Part shown: one piece after another, positions 7,168-15,789 of the stretch
Position numbering within the stretch: position 1 is the first letter of the stretch
How the letters are laid out: each line of letters begins with the position of its first letter
NCBI RefSeq assembly: GCF_002250835.2
Contig: NZ_NOJY02000018.1
Span: 1-64,000 of the forward strand
Source of the DNA: Romboutsia weinsteinii
GTDB taxonomy: Bacteria > Bacillota > Clostridia > Peptostreptococcales > Peptostreptococcaceae
Reading direction: 5' to 3'
Length of the DNA stretch: 64,000 bases
The notes under the pieces: model-generated
What the model was told of the DNA's origin: nothing
What the model saw: only the letters and a program-made list of their open reading frames with translations
The model's database searches: none
Made by a program: the position numbers and the translations under genes

Positions 7168-8541
7168 ATGATGATAACACGTGACAAATCATTTTATAGG
7201 TTAATGTTTAGTATCGCACTTCCAATAGGAATCCAAAACCTTATAACATTTACAGTAAGTATGGCAGATACTATGATGCTTGGGACTTTAGGTGAAGTGC
7301 AACTATCAGCATCATCAATAGGAAATAATCTATTTTTTATAATGATGGTATTGATGTTTGGTCTTGGTGGCGGAGCAGGCGTTATGACGGCTCAATACTA
7401 TGGTAAAAAAGATACAAATGCAATACATCAAATATTTGCAATAATGTATAAGGTATGTATTATGATATCTATTTTATTTGTAATTATAGCTATGTTGGTA
7501 CCAAAAGAATTTATAAGTATATTCACAACAGATAAGCTTGTAATATCAGAGGGAGTTAAGTACCTTAGAATTGTTGCTATCGGATATGTTTTTTACTCAC
7601 TTACAAACTGTACAATAAATGTGTTAAGATCTGTTCAGACAGTTAAAATATCAATGGTAGTATATAGTATATCACTAGTTGTAAATGTATTTTTCAACTG
7701 GGTGTTTATATTTGGGAACTTAGGAGCTGAGCCTATGGGAGTACAGGGTGCAGCAATAGCTACTGTAATTGCAAGGATAGTTGAGTTTATTGTTGTATTA
7801 GTATTCATGCTATTCTTTGAAAAGAAAGTAAAACTTAGACCAAAACATTTTCTTAATACTAATAAGCTAATGGTAAAGGATTTTATAACTAATTGTACAC
7901 CAGTACTTTTTAATGAACTTTTATGGGGATTAGGTGCAACTATGAACTCCATAATAGTAGGAAGAATGGGTACAGAGGTAGTGGCTGCTAACAGTATAAA
8001 TAATGTATGTAGTCAGTTTGTAACAGTATTTATATTTGGAGTAGGGAGTGCATCTTCTGTCGTAATTGGAAATACAATTGGTGAAGGCAAATATAGCAAA
8101 GCTAAAGAGTATGCAAAGACTATAAGTATCCTTAGTGTTGTTATGGGGTTAATTTCAGGAATAGTGGTATATTCTATAAGACCGATAATAGTAGATTTTT
8201 ATAACATATCAGAATCTACAAAATTAATAGCCATGGATATTATGACTACAACCGCAATTATAGTAGTATTCCAATCAATTTCAGTAAATACTATGCTTGG
8301 TATATTAAGAGGTGGAGGAGATAATAAATTTGTTCTTATAAATGATATTATATACATGTGGTTAATTGCCATACCATTTGGATTTATAGGGGCATTTGTA
8401 TGGAAACTACCTATTGTTTTATTATTTTTAATAATTAAAAGTGACGAAATACTAAAAGTAATTGCAAGCGTAATAAGAATTATAAGTGGAAAATGGGTAA
8501 ATAATGTTACCAGAGATTTTGATAATACAGATATGATTTAG
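7168..8541 (+). CDS. MATE family efflux transporter
   Basis: A 457-residue integral membrane protein with about 12 membrane segments and MATE features: an N-terminal LMFSIALPIGIQNLI, MADTMMLGTLGEVQLSA and GGGAGVMTAQYYGKKD, with the second half starting near LFNELLWGLGATMNS. It exchanges cations for drugs or metabolites. The start ATG-ATG follows GAAAGGAG. It is only distantly similar to the MATE protein at 898-2253, which indicates independent acquisition rather than recent duplication. It stands alone between terminators, with no adjacent regulator except the MerR/GyrI operon upstream. Confidence 0.92.
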   Translation: MMITRDKSFYRLMFSIALPIGIQNLITFTVSMADTMMLGTLGEVQLSASSIGNNLFFIMMVLMFGLGGGAGVMTAQYYGKKDTNAIHQIFAIMYKVCIMISILFVIIAMLVPKEFISIFTTDKLVISEGVKYLRIVAIGYVFYSLTNCTINVLRSVQTVKISMVVYSISLVVNVFFNWVFIFGNLGAEPMGVQGAAIATVIARIVEFIVVLVFMLFFEKKVKLRPKHFLNTNKLMVKDFITNCTPVLFNELLWGLGATMNSIIVGRMGTEVVAANSINNVCSQFVTVFIFGVGSASSVVIGNTIGEGKYSKAKEYAKTISILSVVMGLISGIVVYSIRPIIVDFYNISESTKLIAMDIMTTTAIIVVFQSISVNTMLGILRGGGDNKFVLINDIIYMWLIAIPFGFIGAFVWKLPIVLLFLIIKSDEILKVIASVIRIISGKWVNNVTRDFDNTDMI

Positions 8542-8559
8542 ATAAATTATTCAATAAAG

Positions 8560-8602
8560 AAGCTATAAGACAGTACATAATTAACTGACTTATAGCTTTT
8601 GA
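8560..8602. terminator. Bidirectional terminator between MATE and GltD-like genes
   Basis: A stem AAGCTATAAG-A-CAGT / ACTG-A-CTTATAGCTT (14 pairs around an A-A mismatch) lies between two convergent genes. Confidence 0.82.
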
Positions 8603-8624
8603 TATTCGAATTTATATTTTACAT

Positions 8625-9857
8625 TTATACTTGTTGTAAATATTCATCCATAGAGTTAGCAACTATTTTAGCTGCAACTACAGCCTCAATAACGGTACTA
8701 GCACCATGAGCAACATCTCCACAGGCAAAAACTCCTTCACGAGTAGTTTTACCACTTTCATCTGTTGCAAGATGGCCACCATACTTAGTATCAAGCCCTT
8801 TATTATTTAAAACAATAGTGTTTCTAGGTATCTGGCTTACTGCGATTAAAACAGAGTCACACTCAAAAACATGTTCGCTGTTAGGAATAGTAACTAAAGA
8901 ACTTCTACCATCTTCGAGTTCTACTTTTTCAGTACGAGCAAGTATTATTCCTTCGTCAACTATTTCTACTGGTGTTTCGTATGTTTTAAATAATACACCT
9001 TCTTCTTTAGCTTCATGAATTTCATGATGAGTAGCAGTCATATCTTCAAAGTCACGTCTATAAGCAATATAAACTTCTTCACAACCATAGTACTTAGCAC
9101 TTCTAGCAGCGTCCATTGCAACGTTTCCTGCGCCTATTACTAACACTTTATTACCTAGGTAATAGTTTTGAGGGCTTCTTAAATAATCTATAGCATAGTT
9201 TACATGGCCCAAAGTTTCACCTTTTATGTTTAGTTTTTTAGGATTCCATACTCCAGTGCCTATGAAGATTGATTTATATCCATCTTCGAAAAGTTTGTCT
9301 AAAGTAATTACAGGACCAACCATTGAGTTTATTTTTATTTTCACTCCCATTGAAGTTAGGTGTTTTCCTAATAAGTCTATAAGTGCCCTAGGAAGCCTAA
9401 AATCTGGTATACCATAAGTTAATATACCACCAATTCTTTCATTTTTTTCAAAAATAGTAACATCATAGCCTTTTTTAGCAAGTTCAAATGCTACAGTTAT
9501 ACCAGCAGGTCCTGAACCTATTATTGCAACTTTTATACCGTTACTTTTAGGTCTTTCTAGATTCATACTTTCTAAGTATATCTTAGAAATTTCTTCCTCT
9601 ATTGCATGGAAGTGAACAGGCTCGCCTTTTATTCCCTTAATACAATTCCCTCTACATTGATTTTCATGAGGGCATACTATTGCGCATATTGATGATAAAG
9701 GATTGTTCTCAAATAGTATTTTTCCAGCTTCCTCAATATTACCTTCTTTATAAAGTTTGATTATTTGAGGAATTGGAGTATCTATTGGACAATTCTTTTG
9801 ACATCTAGCGTTTTTACAAAGTATGCAGTTGTTTGCTTCATTTAAAATATTAATCAT
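8625..9857 (-). CDS. GltD-like NAD(P)H-dependent FAD/Fe-S oxidoreductase
   Basis: A 410-residue flavoprotein of the glutamate synthase small subunit / dihydropyrimidine dehydrogenase N-terminal family. It begins with cysteine clusters for two 4Fe-4S centres (CILCKNARCQKNCP and CAIVCPHENQCRGNC), followed by an FAD Rossmann motif VAIIGSGPAGIT and an NAD(P) motif VLVIGAGNVAMDAA. It moves electrons between NAD(P)H and a partner enzyme. The frame is open a little further, but the ATG at 9857 has AGAGGTG at ideal spacing. No large glutamate synthase subunit is adjacent, so the partner is unknown. Confidence 0.88.
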   Translation of the reverse strand: MINILNEANNCILCKNARCQKNCPIDTPIPQIIKLYKEGNIEEAGKILFENNPLSSICAIVCPHENQCRGNCIKGIKGEPVHFHAIEEEISKIYLESMNLERPKSNGIKVAIIGSGPAGITVAFELAKKGYDVTIFEKNERIGGILTYGIPDFRLPRALIDLLGKHLTSMGVKIKINSMVGPVITLDKLFEDGYKSIFIGTGVWNPKKLNIKGETLGHVNYAIDYLRSPQNYYLGNKVLVIGAGNVAMDAARSAKYYGCEEVYIAYRRDFEDMTATHHEIHEAKEEGVLFKTYETPVEIVDEGIILARTEKVELEDGRSSLVTIPNSEHVFECDSVLIAVSQIPRNTIVLNNKGLDTKYGGHLATDESGKTTREGVFACGDVAHGASTVIEAVVAAKIVANSMDEYLQQV

Positions 9858-10050
9858 GATACACCTCTTTGATGACAAATTAAGACATTTTTTATATTAT
9901 ACCAAAAATAATCATAGAAATACTTTTATTTTAATAAGTTATATTTATAACGATAACCTTTATTTACTAATACTGGATATTTTAGTAGAATAATAATATA
10001 ACAATAATTTATATCATAATAATATTAACTAGCTTTAGGAGGAATTATAA

Positions 10051-11064
10051 TTGTTTAAGAGGTTTTTTAAGCGAAAGAAAGATAAGGAATTAGAGAATAA
10101 AGTTGATGAAAATTTAACAAAAGAAAGTGATACTTTAGAAGTAGATTTTGACGAAGTAAGTTTAGTTAGGGAAGAAACAGTAGAAAATATAAAAGATGAA
10201 GATTGCATCTTTGAGAAAGTATCATTTACTAAAACTAATGAAGATATAGAAAATACTTCAACAAGCAATAATACAATAGTTTTAGAAGATTTAACTGAAG
10301 GAGTTTTAGATGTAGAAGAAATACTAGAGGATATACTGACTAATAAAGTTGAAGATGAAGAAATAGAAATTACTGAAGATATTGATACAACAGAAGAAAC
10401 AGAAGAAGAAGCTTTATCAAATAATGCAATAGAAGAGGAATTATACATACTAGATATTAAAATAAAAAGAGGAAAAGGAATAAAGGTAAGAGACCTATAT
10501 ACTGAAGAGGAACAAATTTTTAAAACACATAAAGAGTGTAGCAAAAAGCTTAAATTACCATTAGGTTATATAAAAGAAAATTTAAAGTATGGTCATACAG
10601 ATTACCTAGGAGAAGCTATAAACTTTTTAACTAAAGAACTACATACGAGTTTAGAAGATGGAGTAGAGTTTGACGAATTTGCTTATCTAGAAAGTAGTAA
10701 AACACCTATGGAACAATTTAGTATACTAAATGATAAGATTTTTAAAGCTAGAATAAGTGAAAGTAAAAGAGATTTAATACTATCAAGCATAAAAATCGAG
10801 CCAGTAAAGATGCACTATACTTTTGAATGCATTGATAATGAATATAATGATTATTTTGAAAAATATAAGTCTATAATCCTAAGAGGTGGGAAAAAGAAAA
10901 TTGAGTTGGTTTCCAAGAATGGAGAGGCGATAGAAATTTTCAAATCTATTGATGAGTGTGCTAACTATTTAAATAAAGATAGAGAAGAAGTGGTGGATAT
11001 GCTAAAATATGGTAATACAAAAGCGGGAAGATATGAAATAAGATATAGTCTAAGAAGTATTTAA
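10051..11064 (+). CDS. Acidic protein with two NUMOD-like helical repeats
   Basis: A 337-residue protein that I cannot name. A basic start (MFKRFFKRKKDKE) leads into a low-complexity acidic region (about 12-130, Glu/Asp/Thr rich). Two similar segments follow at about 145-186 and 284-327, sharing the pattern F-K-[ST]-x-x-E-C-x-x-x-L-x(6)-[IV]-x(3)-LKYG-x-T. This pattern resembles the small helix-turn-helix modules (NUMOD1-like) that bind DNA in homing nucleases, but no nuclease motif is present. The TTG start follows TTAGGAGG by the normal distance. It has no signal peptide or membrane segment. DNA binding is an inference. Confidence 0.75.
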   Translation: MFKRFFKRKKDKELENKVDENLTKESDTLEVDFDEVSLVREETVENIKDEDCIFEKVSFTKTNEDIENTSTSNNTIVLEDLTEGVLDVEEILEDILTNKVEDEEIEITEDIDTTEETEEEALSNNAIEEELYILDIKIKRGKGIKVRDLYTEEEQIFKTHKECSKKLKLPLGYIKENLKYGHTDYLGEAINFLTKELHTSLEDGVEFDEFAYLESSKTPMEQFSILNDKIFKARISESKRDLILSSIKIEPVKMHYTFECIDNEYNDYFEKYKSIILRGGKKKIELVSKNGEAIEIFKSIDECANYLNKDREEVVDMLKYGNTKAGRYEIRYSLRSI

Positions 11065-11176
11065 ATTCATAAAAAATTCACATGACTTTCATTTTTTATT
11101 CACACACATATACGCAGTTATAAGGTAGAATATAAAATATATATTATATGCAATTATAAATTTTAGGAGGAACATA

Positions 11177-12325
11177 ATGTCAGAGGATAATAACTTAAGA
11201 GATGACAAAAAAGTAGAAGATCAGGAGCCTGCGGTAGAAATAGAACAAAAAGAGACTACAGAAGAAGTAACTCAAAGTGCAGAGCCTATGGATAAAGCAA
11301 ATGACGATAATGTAGAAGCTAAAGAGACAAAGAAAAAAGGTATTAACAAAAATATAAAAACAGCTATAATAGCTGGTGTAGTTGGTGTATTATGCTTAGG
11401 TGGAGGATACATGTTAGGTAAGGATGCTGGAAGAGGACTTCCTGCAACGGCTAAAAATTACTCATCTAGCAAAGTATTAGCTACTGTTGGTGATGTTAAA
11501 ATAACTGGAGAGCAAATGCAAAAGAAGATGGACCCACTATTTTATTCAAAGGGTAATACTGTTATGACAGAAGAAGAAATAGCAGCTTATGAATCAAGTT
11601 TTATAGATTATATGACTACTACTGAAGTATTATATAAAGCAGCTAGTGAGAACAAGGTAGAAGTTAAAGATGAAGATGTTGATAGTGAGTATAAAAATTT
11701 AATGAGCAGTATAACTTCTAAGTATCAAATGTCAGAAGAAGAGTTCTTAAAGCAATTTTCTTTAACACCTGACTATATAAAAGCGGAGCTAAAGAAAGAA
11801 CTAGCAGCTGCTGAATATATTTCAAAAGAATCAGATGTAACTGATAAAGAAGCTCAAAACTACTATGATAAAAATAAAGATGAGTTCCTTCAAGTTAAGG
11901 CATCTCATATATTAATAAAAAATGTGGATGAAGAAGGTAATGCTTTAGATGATGAGCAAAAAGAAGCAAATAGAGTTAAGGCAGAGGAAATACTAGAAAA
12001 AGCTAAGTCTGGTGTTGATTTTGCAGAGCTAGCAAAAGAGTACTCAGAAGATGCTAGTGCTGAAGATGGAGGAAACTTAGATTTCTTTGGTAAAGGTCAG
12101 ATGGTAGAAGCTTTTGAAAACGCTGCATTTGCATTAAAGTCTGGAGAGATAAGTGATAAACTTGTTGAAACTAACTATGGTTACCATATAATTAAAAAGA
12201 CAGATGAAAAGACAGATGACTTTGATACTGTAAAAGAAGAGTTAAAAAGTACTTTATCTTATGAAAAACAAAGTAAAATATTAGATGATTTAACAGAAAA
12301 ATATGGAGTAAAAGTAAATAAATAA
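11177..12325 (+). CDS. prsA: PrsA-like parvulin peptidyl-prolyl isomerase, membrane anchored
   Basis: A 382-residue foldase that helps exported proteins fold outside the membrane. Residues 1-57 are charged and acidic, followed by one membrane segment (about 60-82, IAGVVGVLCLGGGYMLG). Next come a SurA/PrsA N-terminal helical domain (about 95-235) and a parvulin domain (about 236-335) with ASHILIKNV, DFAELAKEYSED, GGNLDFFGKGQMVEAFE and YGYHIIK. Unlike classical PrsA it has no lipobox, so it should be a type II membrane protein with a cytosolic acidic tail. The ATG follows AGGAGG. It is a single gene with terminator at 12333. Confidence 0.87.
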   Translation: MSEDNNLRDDKKVEDQEPAVEIEQKETTEEVTQSAEPMDKANDDNVEAKETKKKGINKNIKTAIIAGVVGVLCLGGGYMLGKDAGRGLPATAKNYSSSKVLATVGDVKITGEQMQKKMDPLFYSKGNTVMTEEEIAAYESSFIDYMTTTEVLYKAASENKVEVKDEDVDSEYKNLMSSITSKYQMSEEEFLKQFSLTPDYIKAELKKELAAAEYISKESDVTDKEAQNYYDKNKDEFLQVKASHILIKNVDEEGNALDDEQKEANRVKAEEILEKAKSGVDFAELAKEYSEDASAEDGGNLDFFGKGQMVEAFENAAFALKSGEISDKLVETNYGYHIIKKTDEKTDDFDTVKEELKSTLSYEKQSKILDDLTEKYGVKVNK

Positions 12326-12332
12326 AACAAAG

Positions 12333-12362
12333 GTTGTCTCAAATTTTGAGGCAACTTTTTTT
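12333..12362 (+). terminator. Intrinsic terminator after the PrsA-like gene
   Basis: An 8-bp stem GTTGTCTC / GAGGCAAC (one G-U pair), with a 7-nt loop and a run of seven Ts. Confidence 0.87.
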
Positions 12363-12486
12363 ATTTAGAGAATTTTCATATTAAAATATTTAAGGTTTAC
12401 TTAAGATATATTTAATTTTTTATTAATGGACTAAAGAATAAATATATAATAGAATATAGAGATAAGTCATCTAGGAGGAAATCATA

Positions 12487-12789
12487 ATGAAATCAAGATT
12501 TGAAGGAAGTTTATTAGGTCTTATAGGTGTTAATATATTAGCTGTACTAATATCATTTTTTACTTTTGGTCTAGCAGTTCCATGGGCTATGTGTATTAAA
12601 TATAGATGGGAAATAGAAAACACAGCAATAGAAGGTAGAAGACTTAGATTCATAGGTACGGGTGGTAGTTTATTTCTACATTACATTAAATGGTGGATAT
12701 TAACTATAGTCACTTTAGGTATATATGGATTTTGGTTATATATTAAATTACTACAATGGAAAACTGAAAACACTGTATTTGAAGATTAA
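12487..12789 (+). CDS. Small DUF898-like membrane protein
   Basis: A 100-residue protein with two strongly hydrophobic segments (about 8-35 and 62-88). It carries the DUF898/YjgN-like pattern in which aromatic-rich membrane helices alternate with short loops: FFTFGLAVPWAMCIKYRWE, then WWILTIVTLGIYGFWLYIKLLQW. DUF898 proteins are uncharacterised membrane proteins and this is a short, single-repeat form. The ATG follows TAGGAGG. It has its own terminator at 12806 and no obvious functional partner. Confidence 0.8.
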   Translation: MKSRFEGSLLGLIGVNILAVLISFFTFGLAVPWAMCIKYRWEIENTAIEGRRLRFIGTGGSLFLHYIKWWILTIVTLGIYGFWLYIKLLQWKTENTVFED

Positions 12790-12805
12790 AATAAGTAGAA
12801 TTATA

Positions 12806-12838
12806 AAAAGGAACTTCACATTGAAGTTCCTTTTAATT
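12806..12838. terminator. Bidirectional terminator between DUF898-like and sulfite reductase genes
   Basis: A perfect 13-bp stem AAAAGGAACTTCA / TGAAGTTCCTTTT with a 3-nt loop, T-rich on both strands, between convergent genes. Confidence 0.9.
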
Positions 12839-12841
12839 TAA

Positions 12842-14401
12842 TTATATTTTATATTTTGATACTATATCTGATAAAGTTGATTTATCTTCTTTTACCCAAG
12901 TATAAAATTCTTTATTACTATTTTTTACAGATTGACCAACTTCAAATAGCATTTTAGGTATATCAGAAGCTTTATAATCTCCGATAGATTCACCAAGCTT
13001 TGTTTCTCCTAGTTTACAGCAACCTTCCATAAATAGTTCAAATACATCTGTTGATATACCATCTATTTTTTTTAGTTTACCAGCTAACCCTATTGTACCT
13101 ATTTGATGTACACCGCATGAGTTTGGACATCCTGAAATATGAACTTCTGGCATAACATTAATGATTTCCTTAGCTGTATCATTTTCTTTAAAGAAGTCTA
13201 TTATTTCATGTAACATTTTTTGGCTATTTTGTATACCTACTTGACAGATTGGAACACCTATACAAGATACACTTCTTTCTAATAAAGAATATCCACTTAT
13301 AGATTCACTTACTTCTAAAATTTTCTTAGCTTCATTGCCATCTAAATTTAGTATGAATATCCCTTCAGTCATAGCAAGCCTAATCATAGGATTTTTAACT
13401 TTATCTAATTCATAAAGTAAAGCTTTTAAATCTTTAAGCAATAGCTGTCCTCCTACTGGATGTATTTCTACTGCATAAAGACCATTTTGTTTTTGTGGTA
13501 TAAGTCTAGGATTTTTTATATCTATTTCTACACCTTTTTTTGAATAATCTATTGGTTCTGGATTTAAATCTCTACCACCTTTAGCTTTTTCAGCTTTAGC
13601 AAGCTCTACAAGTTTTTTCTTAAACTCTTCTTCACCAAGAGTTTCTACCATATATCTTACCCGTGCTTTGTTTCTATTTTCATAGTTACCGTAAGTTTTA
13701 AACAACTCAACCATTCCATCTACATAGTAAAGGGCATCACTTGGATCTATAAGTTTATCGAGTTCTAATGCTTCTCTAGGATTTTTACCTAGTCCACCAC
13801 CTGCAAATACTCTAAAATATTTTTTACCATCTTTAATAGTAGCAATAAATCCTAAATCTTGCACTGTACAATGTGAAGAATCAAAATCACAACTAGAGTA
13901 AGAAACCTTAAGTTTTCTTGGAAGATGATAAGATGTAATTTGGCTGATAAAATGCCAATCAGTAGCAACGGCATATGGAGCCACATCAAATGATTCATCC
14001 TTATCTATACCAGAAAGAGGAGATAAAGCTACATTTCTTGGGAAGTTACCTCCACCACCTCGAGTATATATATCTTTTTCTATACCTTCTTTCATAACAT
14101 TACAAACTTGATCAACAGAAAGATCATGTAATTGTATAGCTTGCCTAGTTGTAAGATGTATTTTATCTAAATTACATTTATAAGCAAGGTGATAAATAGT
14201 ATGTAGTTGCTTTTTTGATAATACTCCAGAAGATACTCTAAGTCTTAGCATAAATGATTTTTGATCTCTTTGCGCATAAGCACCGTATCCACCAGAGAAT
14301 CCTTTGTATTCCATCTTAGAGATTTCTCCATTTTCAAATGCAAGGGATTTTTCTCTAAAGTTAGGGATTTCATCTAATAAAATTTGCTTGAAATTTTCCA
14401 A
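12842..14401 (-). CDS. Siroheme nitrite/sulfite reductase (hemoprotein)
   Basis: A 519-residue ferredoxin-type nitrite/sulfite reductase that reduces sulfite or nitrite with six electrons. It contains the two-half ferrodoxin-like and catalytic arrangement of the family, and the four cysteines binding the 4Fe-4S/siroheme centre are present as C-x5-C (SCIGVPICQVG) and C-x3-C (GCPNSCG), at about residues 385-430. GGGGNFPRN in the first half is the usual substrate-side motif. The ATG has a ribosome site, GGAGTG, just upstream on the - strand. Which anion is used cannot be decided here, and no sulfite or nitrite transporter is adjacent. Confidence 0.88.
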   Translation of the reverse strand: MENFKQILLDEIPNFREKSLAFENGEISKMEYKGFSGGYGAYAQRDQKSFMLRLRVSSGVLSKKQLHTIYHLAYKCNLDKIHLTTRQAIQLHDLSVDQVCNVMKEGIEKDIYTRGGGGNFPRNVALSPLSGIDKDESFDVAPYAVATDWHFISQITSYHLPRKLKVSYSSCDFDSSHCTVQDLGFIATIKDGKKYFRVFAGGGLGKNPREALELDKLIDPSDALYYVDGMVELFKTYGNYENRNKARVRYMVETLGEEEFKKKLVELAKAEKAKGGRDLNPEPIDYSKKGVEIDIKNPRLIPQKQNGLYAVEIHPVGGQLLLKDLKALLYELDKVKNPMIRLAMTEGIFILNLDGNEAKKILEVSESISGYSLLERSVSCIGVPICQVGIQNSQKMLHEIIDFFKENDTAKEIINVMPEVHISGCPNSCGVHQIGTIGLAGKLKKIDGISTDVFELFMEGCCKLGETKLGESIGDYKASDIPKMLFEVGQSVKNSNKEFYTWVKEDKSTLSDIVSKYKI

Positions 14402-14658
14402 AATAATATCACTCCTGTTTGATTATTGTTCATCTAAAATATATTATTTACAATTATGTGCATTAAAATCCAATTTAATTTATATATAACATAATTAAAT
14501 AATAATTAAAATTTTATATTACTATCAAATTTAAAATCAGAAAATATACTATTTTACAAAAATTCAACTAAATTTGTAAAAAAATAGAGGATTTTAGAAT
14601 TTTATATTTAATATATTAAGTATTCATAAAAAAGAAGTAAGACTAGGGGGAAAATATA

Positions 14659-15771
14659 ATGATTTCAAAAGAAAGATTACAGGATACTTTCATAAATATT
14701 GTGAAGGTGGATAGTCCGCCAAAGCATGAAATTGAAATGGCAAATTGGTTAGTTAAATATCTAGAGGCTAGAGGTATAGAATCAAAGATAGATAATGTTG
14801 ATAGTAAGTTTGATGGTAATAGTGGAAATGTAATAGCTTATATTAAGGGGAGTTTAGATATAGAGCCAATATGCTTCCAAGCACATATGGATCAAGTAGT
14901 ACCATGTATAGGGGTAAAGCCTGTTGTAGAAGGAAATATAATAAAAACGGATGGTACAACAACCTTAGGTGCAGATGATAAAGCAGGAATAGCTGCAATA
15001 CTAGAGGCATTAGAACATATTAAAGAAGAAAATATCCCACACAGAGATATATATTTAATGTTTACAGTATGTGAAGAAGTTGGAATGTATGGATGTAAGC
15101 ATTTTGATACAAATGATTTACCTATTAAAAATATAGTAATACTTGATGCAGAAGGAAAGCCAGGCACTATTGCATATAAAGCTCCTTCAAAAGAACATGT
15201 CGAAATAACTTTTAATGGAAGAAAAGCACATGCAGGAATTGAACCAGAAAAAGGTATAAACGCAGTAGTAGCGGCAAGCCATGCAATATCAAACATGCAT
15301 GTAGGTAGATTAGATTCAGAGACAACTTCAAATATTGGAGGTATTAATGGTGGGGGGCCAACTAATATAGTAACAGATGAGGTTACTTTTAATGCAGAGA
15401 TAAGGTCTCATTCAATGGAAAAGCTTCAAAATGAAATTAATCATATGAAAAGATGTTGTGATGAAGCTGCTAGTAAGTTTAATACAACATATGAAATCAA
15501 TCATAATAATTCTTATCCATCATTTGAATTATCAAAAGAAAGTTACATATATAGACTAAGTGAAAAATGTATAAAGAATGCGGGTATAGAGCCTAATCCT
15601 ATGGTTATAGGCGGAGGAAGTGATGCAAATATACTTGCTCAAAAAGGATATGATTGTGCAATTATAATTCTAGGAATGTACAAACCTCATGCATTAGAAG
15701 AGTATTTAAATATAGACGAGCTTTATTTAACAACTAAAGCTGTCGCTAACATGATGACACTAGACGTTTAG
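14659..15771 (+). CDS. M20 family peptidase, PepT-like
   Basis: A 370-residue zinc peptidase of the M20 family (tripeptidase T-like subgroup). Metal and catalytic motifs are visible: HMDQV (about 77), LGADDKAGIAAILEAL (bridging Asp about 109), CEEVGMYGC (catalytic Glu about 144), LDAEG (about 167), and a C-terminal GGGSDAN...KPHA containing the last metal His. It removes residues from small peptides or acyl amino acids in the cytosol. The ATG follows AGGGGG. It lies 18 bp before an AbgT transporter, so the substrate probably enters through that protein. Confidence 0.88.
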   Translation: MISKERLQDTFINIVKVDSPPKHEIEMANWLVKYLEARGIESKIDNVDSKFDGNSGNVIAYIKGSLDIEPICFQAHMDQVVPCIGVKPVVEGNIIKTDGTTTLGADDKAGIAAILEALEHIKEENIPHRDIYLMFTVCEEVGMYGCKHFDTNDLPIKNIVILDAEGKPGTIAYKAPSKEHVEITFNGRKAHAGIEPEKGINAVVAASHAISNMHVGRLDSETTSNIGGINGGGPTNIVTDEVTFNAEIRSHSMEKLQNEINHMKRCCDEAASKFNTTYEINHNNSYPSFELSKESYIYRLSEKCIKNAGIEPNPMVIGGGSDANILAQKGYDCAIIILGMYKPHALEEYLNIDELYLTTKAVANMMTLDV

Positions 15772-15789
15772 AAGGGGGAATATATCAAT

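Noticed and set aside
11370-11420. Possible lipobox (VLC) in the PrsA-like protein
   Set aside because: Residues before the Cys are G-V-L rather than L-[AST]-[GA], and 60 residues precede the helix, unlike any lipoprotein signal.
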